Shown here: piece by piece, positions 59,201 to 64,000 of the stretch
Layout of the letters: each line of letters begins with the position of its first letter
Numbering within the stretch: position 1 is the first letter of the stretch
Source of the DNA: Toxonevra muliebris
Lineage: Eukaryota > Arthropoda > Insecta > Diptera > Pallopteridae
Assembly: GCA_963691655.1 (NCBI GenBank)
Contig: OY829329.1
Coordinates: forward strand, 9,996,708-10,060,707
Direction of reading: 5' to 3'
Length of the DNA: 64,000 nucleotides
Notes under the pieces: generated by a model
The model's input: the letters and a program-made list of their open reading frames with translations, nothing else
Databases searched by the model: none
Told to the model about the DNA's origin: nothing
Made by a program: the position numbers and the translations under genes

Positions 59201-60457
59201 CCTTTACTTTACAGCGCAAGATGCATTCATTAAGGTGGGAAAATTACTACAATCTAGACGCAAGACTGATCTTTATGAGACCGTCACACATTTTACGGCC
59301 AATTCAAAGGATCCAGCTACCACAGATCCAACACTATTGGCTAAATTAAGTGAAAATCAAAAGAATCAAACAAAAATAAGTGAAATTATTGAAAAGTAAG
59401 TGGTAGAGCTGTCATCAAATAAAATTTTTGAGTTGAAATCTTATTCATTAATTTTTGTTTCCATAGATATGCACGTGAACAGGATTTGACTGCTGAAGAG
59501 CAAAAAGAAGCGCGATTGCAGGAAAAGCTCAAAACAAATACTGGGGAAAGTGGTGCTACCGATGATAATGATGGTGACAAAGATAACGATGAAATTATTG
59601 TGAAAACTGAAAATAATAGTAAAGACACGGAAAATACAAATGATGATGAGGAAGATGATGAAAGCGATACAGATGATGGCAGTGATATTGAACAGCATGT
59701 TGAAAATTTAGCAAATGGTGATTTATCGGATGCAGAATCAGATAATGAAACGCATCTATCATCAACAGCTACAAATAAGAGTAGAGAAGAAAAAGACAAC
59801 AACAATAGCAATTCCGAGATAAATATTAAAATAAATGAGACGGAAACCATAATAAAAACAATTTTCAATAATAATAATAACAATAATAATAATGATAAAG
59901 AAAGGACAATAGTAACAGAAACAGAAACAGCAACCGCAGTAGTAACAAAAACAACAAAAACCGAAGAACTGCAGATAAGTTCTTCGAAGGTATGTGATAA
60001 ACAAACAACCGCAACAACAACTGTGAATAATAATGTGACGACGAGAATAAAGACTGGCGATATGGTAGATCATAGTAATGTAGTAGATATAGATAAACAA
60101 TCACAACAACAGCAACAGCTACAACTTCCTAATGGAAAGCTTAAAGATGTTACAGATATCACCGCGTCTACTAGTTTAAAAATTGTTTCCGTCTCTAGTC
60201 TAATAATTAATAGTCGAAATAATATTAGTAATAGTAATAAACAAAACATTAGTAGTCAAAATAAAGTCACAAATGTGCAGCAGCAGCAGCAAAGTAGCAC
60301 AGCCAAATTGACAACACCAGCAGCAACAACATCATCAACGCCACCAATAGTAACAACAACAACAACAGTTGCACAAAAATCAATAATAAAAAATCAATCA
60401 CAACACCAACAACAACGCACTCTTGCTGAAATCGTCATTTCTGATGAAGAAACATAG
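52225..60457 (+). CDS. DLP: Daxx-like protein, histone H3.3 chaperone family
   Basis: Exons: 52225-52269, 55058-56992, 57061-57289, 59215-59395 and 59467-60457, all GT-AG and in frame, giving 1,126 residues. DAXX proteins bind H3.3-H4, ATRX/XNP and SUMO in the nucleus. Exon 1 encodes MSSIIVLDSSDEEDE, an N-terminal SUMO-interacting motif as in human DAXX. A long Ser/Thr/Pro/Gln-rich disordered part follows, with more such motifs (VAVLDLTDS about 433, IINLDES about 447, ICVNLDDS about 481). The helical bundle lies at about 505-585 and the histone-binding domain at about 613-820 (LEHCNRQYSLGLTNFEMKRV; RKTDLYETVTHF). An Asp/Glu-rich tract comes next, then Asn/Gln repeats, then a terminal EIVISDEET motif. 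The gene appears complete. Isoforms and exact UTRs cannot be seen. Confidence 0.93.
52270..55057 (+). other. DLP intron 1 (2.8 kb)
   Basis: The donor GTAAAT follows GAAGATGAG and the acceptor is CTTTTAG before GCTCCTGCT. The intron is AT-rich with a (TA)n run at 53246-53279. Short open frames such as 52327-52566 have no domain. Confidence 0.8.
57290..59214 (+). other. DLP intron 3 (1.9 kb) with an unassigned open frame
   Basis: The donor is GTGAGT and the acceptor TTTACAG. It holds a 104-codon plus-strand frame at 57499-57813 (MIKNMSDTYIIAAMLRRKCT at its start, CFTS at its end) that I do not recognise. It also has an 87-bp direct duplication containing ATATCATTTTTATACACCAA at 58166 and 58253. 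Confidence 0.6.
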
Positions 60458-62430
60458 TTTTTACTTAATTCATATTATTAAGTTTCCTTTTTCCTTAATT
60501 TTTTTTTTTTTTTCGTTATTTTTTTAGTTGAAAATTTTTTCTGTAGATAGATATTTTATACATAATCTATAATTTACAGAATATCGCGAAAATGTATACG
60601 TATTTGAATTTTTACGCCTTCCAAGTCTTGACCGATTTGTAATACTGACAAATTAAGTATTGAATACAATACAATGGTATTTGAGACTGAGTACTTTGGT
60701 TTAGTCTAAGTGCTTTGGTTTAGTCTATATGAATTCTGTGCTATTAAAATGTGTATACATTTTTGAAATATCCTGTTTTTGTCTATATCTACCTATTTTA
60801 ACTGTAATACAGAAATGTTGAAGAAAACGATATTTTGAAACTGGAATGTCGCGAAAATTCAGCTTTTTAAACAAAAGAAATATTTTTTTTTTCTGAAAAA
60901 TGGAAATGAAATTGTGGTTCATTCTCATGAACTTAAATATTTTTATAATTCGGAAAAAAATTGTTGAAGAATTTAATACCATCATTTTTCAGTTTATTGT
61001 TTTGAACAAAAATTTAGAATATATTAAAATGCAAAGAACATAGCTTTTTTAAACTCTGAAAAACAATTGGAAATTTAGAATCGCTTTTAATTTTATTATT
61101 CGCAAGAATGAATAATGTCTATACATTTTTCTTTATTAAATTTGCTAAACTAAATTACATCAAATCATGTTCCATTTTTTTGACTGAATGTATTACAATA
61201 TCACATTCTTTAATACTTCTGTTATATTATTATTTGTAATTTATTAATTATCCGAACTACATATCGTTAACTCAATCTTCAAACAAATCCGAGTTGGAGC
61301 ACTTTTTAACAAAAAAAAAAAAAAATACCTATGATTTAAATTTAAACATAAATCGGGCTAGGTCTAATGTATTTTCGGTTCCTATCGGTATGGTATCGAA
61401 AGTTTCATTTTGCATTAATTACGCTGAGGCATCAATAACTTTATGAACTTGGCTTGTTTGAAGATTAACATAATTATATGTACTTTTCTCATTATTTTTA
61501 AAATATGTTAAATTTACATTTGTCTTCTTTCTTTCAAAAACTTCCTTCATAACTGTACATATTTTTAATGAAAACTTTAGTGTATACTTTAAAATGTTTA
61601 AGAAAAATACAGAAAATTTATTTTCTTTTGTAAATATCATTAAATATTTATACATTAATACCTACTATATAAGTTACACTTAATCTAAAAAAAAAAAAAA
61701 AAAAAAAAAACAAACAAAAAAAAGAAAAAAAAGCAAACAAAAAACAAAAATATAAGTGTATATTTTTTAAAAATTTCTTCAGATTTAAGAATTTAATTTA
61801 ACTGAACATTATAATAAAAAAGGATTTATATAAAATATATATATAAAAAAAAATGAATTTTAATTATGAGAAATGTGAATAAATGGTAAGTTCGTCTTCG
61901 TTACTTAGGATATAGCAAAAGGTTAATCTAAAGAGAGAACCACTTTCTTCTTAGGAGAGCTACAAAATAAATTATTTCCTCGAGAGACACCAGAGAGATG
62001 ACCATAGTGATCTGGGAGCATCATACCGACCTCCTTAATCTATCTAATCTAATGTAATCAGTTACTACAGTGTTTCTCTTCTATATATAAACATAGAAAA
62101 AGTCAATAATATTCAGGGTTACTAAGCTATTATTTTGCTAAAATATACTGATTAGTTGAAAATTCAGAAATACTCTCTATTTCATACACCTCCCTCTAAA
62201 TTTCAATTTCTTGTCTTGCAATTAAACATTTTTATTTACATTAACTAAAGCAACAACAATCTCTATGTTTGAGCTTCTCGTTTTCATTTAAAACAGGTTC
62301 TTATATTAAATACTCAATGCGGTAGATAGATAGCAGGCAAATTAGCTCTAAAGCTATAAGTTTCGATTGATGAATGTATAAAATTAGTTGTTGATAAGCT
62401 GTTATTAGAGTGAGTGGTTGTTTCAAAGCA
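60458..62430. other. DLP 3' region and DLP-KFase spacer
   Basis: Very AT-rich. A 24-base A run starts near 61688, followed by AAAC-rich DNA. No AATAAA signal stands out close to the DLP stop. A small GAGAGACACCAGAGAGATGA patch (about 61982) is not assigned. No gene was seen. Confidence 0.45.
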
Positions 62431-63632
62431 ATGTATTTATCAACATCGAGTAACATTAATTTAGATAAGGAATATTCACCTAGCTTAAATACAAAAAGAT
62501 TTCAAGATGCTTCCAAACCAAATGAATCCATTGTGGATAATTTTCTGAAAGTCACTGCAAAAGGTGAATATCATTGGAATATGTGTTTTTTTTTTTTTTT
62601 TGCAAATTTAATTAACATTTTCTTTAGAAACTGCAAGAGTGAGTGACAAATATCAAATGCGTACAAACATAAGGTATGGCAGTGTTGACGACAATCAGCT
62701 ATTGGACATTTACTATAAACTAAAAGAATATGGTTAGTTCCACTTTTATTTCTATTTGCTGTTTGATCTTATAATAGTTTTGTTTGTAGATACACCAATT
62801 TTCGTTTATATTCATGGAGGTTATTGGCAAGATTTGGATAAAACATCCTCGGGATCATTTGTTGCGCCATTAGTTGAGCATGGTTATCGTGTTGTTGTGG
62901 TTGACTATAATCTATGTCCGCGTGTAACATTGGAACAACTAACCGAACAAATGTTGAACTTCTATGATTGGTTATTTCAATATGCTAAAGCGACAAATGC
63001 TAGGTAAGTTTTTTATGAAGAATTGAGATAATTTTAGTGTGCGTATGAAAAAATGTTTTTTCAATTTTCATAATGAATTCATAAAAATAAAATATCGGCA
63101 ATTTCAATCAAACATTGTTAATCTAGATAAGTAAAAAGTTCTAATATTTCTATGTAATTACAGTAAAATCGTATTTTGTGGTCACTCAGCAGGAGCTCAT
63201 TTAGCTACATTACTATTTTCATCGAGTTATTCAAGAATATTCTGTATGTATCCAGCAATATCCTACACATTTTTCCTGATATGTGGGCTTTATGATTTAC
63301 GTGAATTATGGAACTTGGAGAGTGCTAATCCAAATAATATTCTAGGATTATCTGCCAACACAGCTATAGAATTGTCACCGATTTGCACGAATTTGGATGA
63401 AAATCTAATTGGATTCTGTAAAATCAATAAAATCAGCATAAATGTTTTAGTTGCGGAAAACGATAGTGAAACATTTATCGGGCAGTCGCGGGAATATGCT
63501 AAAAAACTTCTTGAAGCAGGATTACACGTTGATTTCAAAATATTTGAAAATTACGATCACTTTGATATTATTGAGGAAGCAGCAAATGAAAAATCTGCTA
63601 TAACTCAGCATATATTGAAAATTTTGAATTAA
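62431..63632 (+). CDS. KFase: kynurenine formamidase (arylformamidase)
   Basis: Hydrolyses N-formyl-L-kynurenine to kynurenine and formate in tryptophan catabolism, which in flies feeds ommochrome pigment and kynurenine pools. Exons: 62431-62563, 62628-62732, 62790-63003 and 63164-63632, all GT-AG, giving 306 residues, the family's usual size. It is an alpha/beta hydrolase. The oxyanion motif is HGGYW (88-92). The nucleophile is Ser159 in GHSAGAH. The acid is probably Asp251 (AENDSE) and the histidine His283 (NYDHFD). CGLYDLRELW matches the family. The start ATG at 62431 is the first in frame after an upstream non-ATG open stretch. The gene appears intact. Confidence 0.95.
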
Positions 63633-64000
63633 ATATCAATTAAATTGCATTCCAAATATGAATGTTTCTATTTTATTTTTTAGTTGATTATCAAAAAACT
63701 AATTGTAACATGGTTTTTAGAATAAGCGTAGAGAGTTTTTGTTAGAAATGGTTGTGGTACTCGGGATTTCACTTACCTTTTTATAATATCCACTTATCTA
63801 CGGCAGTTATGTTCTATTTTCAAGCACCGATAATTAAACGATTCACAAACGGTGCAGGATTGCTGAAGAGTTTTTCCTTGTAGGCCTTCTTCTAACAATC
63901 AACGATTTATTTTTAAAAAAACTTGCCAATTTAAATTGAAACCGGGTTACTTTTGGCAGTTTAGTATAATTTAAACTCTCGAATGCCTACAAAATTTCTA
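63633..64000. other. KFase 3' flank, possible minus-strand 5' UTR exon
   Basis: On the minus strand an excellent splice donor, AAAAAG followed by GTAAGTGAAATC, lies at about 63779-63765. The sequence upstream of it (about 63900-63780) contains stops, so it could only be a non-coding 5' exon of a gene beginning beyond the window. There is no other support. Confidence 0.3.

Noticed and set aside
59386..59883. Minus-strand 165-codon serine/valine-rich frame, and other minus frames at 59441-60104
   Set aside because: They are antisense shadows of the acidic and Asn/Gln-rich end of DLP exon 5.

Overview
The window looks like a higher dipteran (fly) genome, most likely a tephritid-type fruit fly. 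The evidence is strong AT bias, spliced genes with GT-AG introns, Drosophila-type gene content, and a dense load of mariner/Tc1, hAT, piggyBac, I-like and Jockey-like elements. The species call is inference. Three gene loci cluster at the right end: two paralogous carbohydrate-sulfotransferase 5' exons on the minus strand (45702-46618 and 48812-49419), a complete five-exon Daxx-like protein gene (DLP, 52225-60457, plus) and a complete four-exon kynurenine formamidase gene (KFase, 62431-63632, plus). From memory, D. melanogaster has DLP, KFase and two related sulfotransferases together in one region, so this looks like conserved microsynteny.

Positions 1-45.7 kb hold no host coding exon that I can see. 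Because the sulfotransferase exon ending at 45702 finishes on a strong splice donor pointing left, this stretch is probably one very long intron plus intergenic DNA, filled with transposons of many ages. They are: a mariner with intact terminal repeats and TA duplication (1833-3113); a long-TIR element (1115-1618); a dispersed GGTGAA-type repeat family (7.7-16.2 kb); a 119-bp insertion with a 17-bp direct repeat (12161-12279); a tRNA-derived SINE (18158-18462) whose tail matches a LINE remnant (23455-24370) in the same window; a piggyBac-type MITE (22907-23447); an IS630/Tc1/mariner remnant (24.7-25.3 kb); a DD37E transposon with two lost catalytic acids (26013-27299); a 5'-truncated I-like LINE with a 13-bp target duplication (29504-31307); a hAT-like candidate (31352-32592); two internally deleted mariners (33.2-33.8 and 35.5-36.15 kb); a 21-bp satellite (36.4-37.4 kb); further LINE and Tc1 remnants (38.7-43.2 kb); and a second nearly intact mariner (43398-44690).

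Positions 45.7-64 kb are genic. The two sulfotransferase exons end at homologous positions in the same splice phase and are separated by a 1.3-kb piggyBac-like element. A 34-codon membrane micro-ORF lies just upstream of the second exon. A hAT MITE with a perfect 8-bp target duplication sits between the sulfotransferase locus and DLP. DLP encodes a SUMO-interacting-motif-rich DAXX family histone chaperone. KFase encodes the alpha/beta hydrolase that deformylates N-formylkynurenine. These genes share a neighbourhood but no obvious common pathway.

All exon joins, target-site duplications and residue counts were read by eye. Element family names rest on motif recognition, not on database searches.
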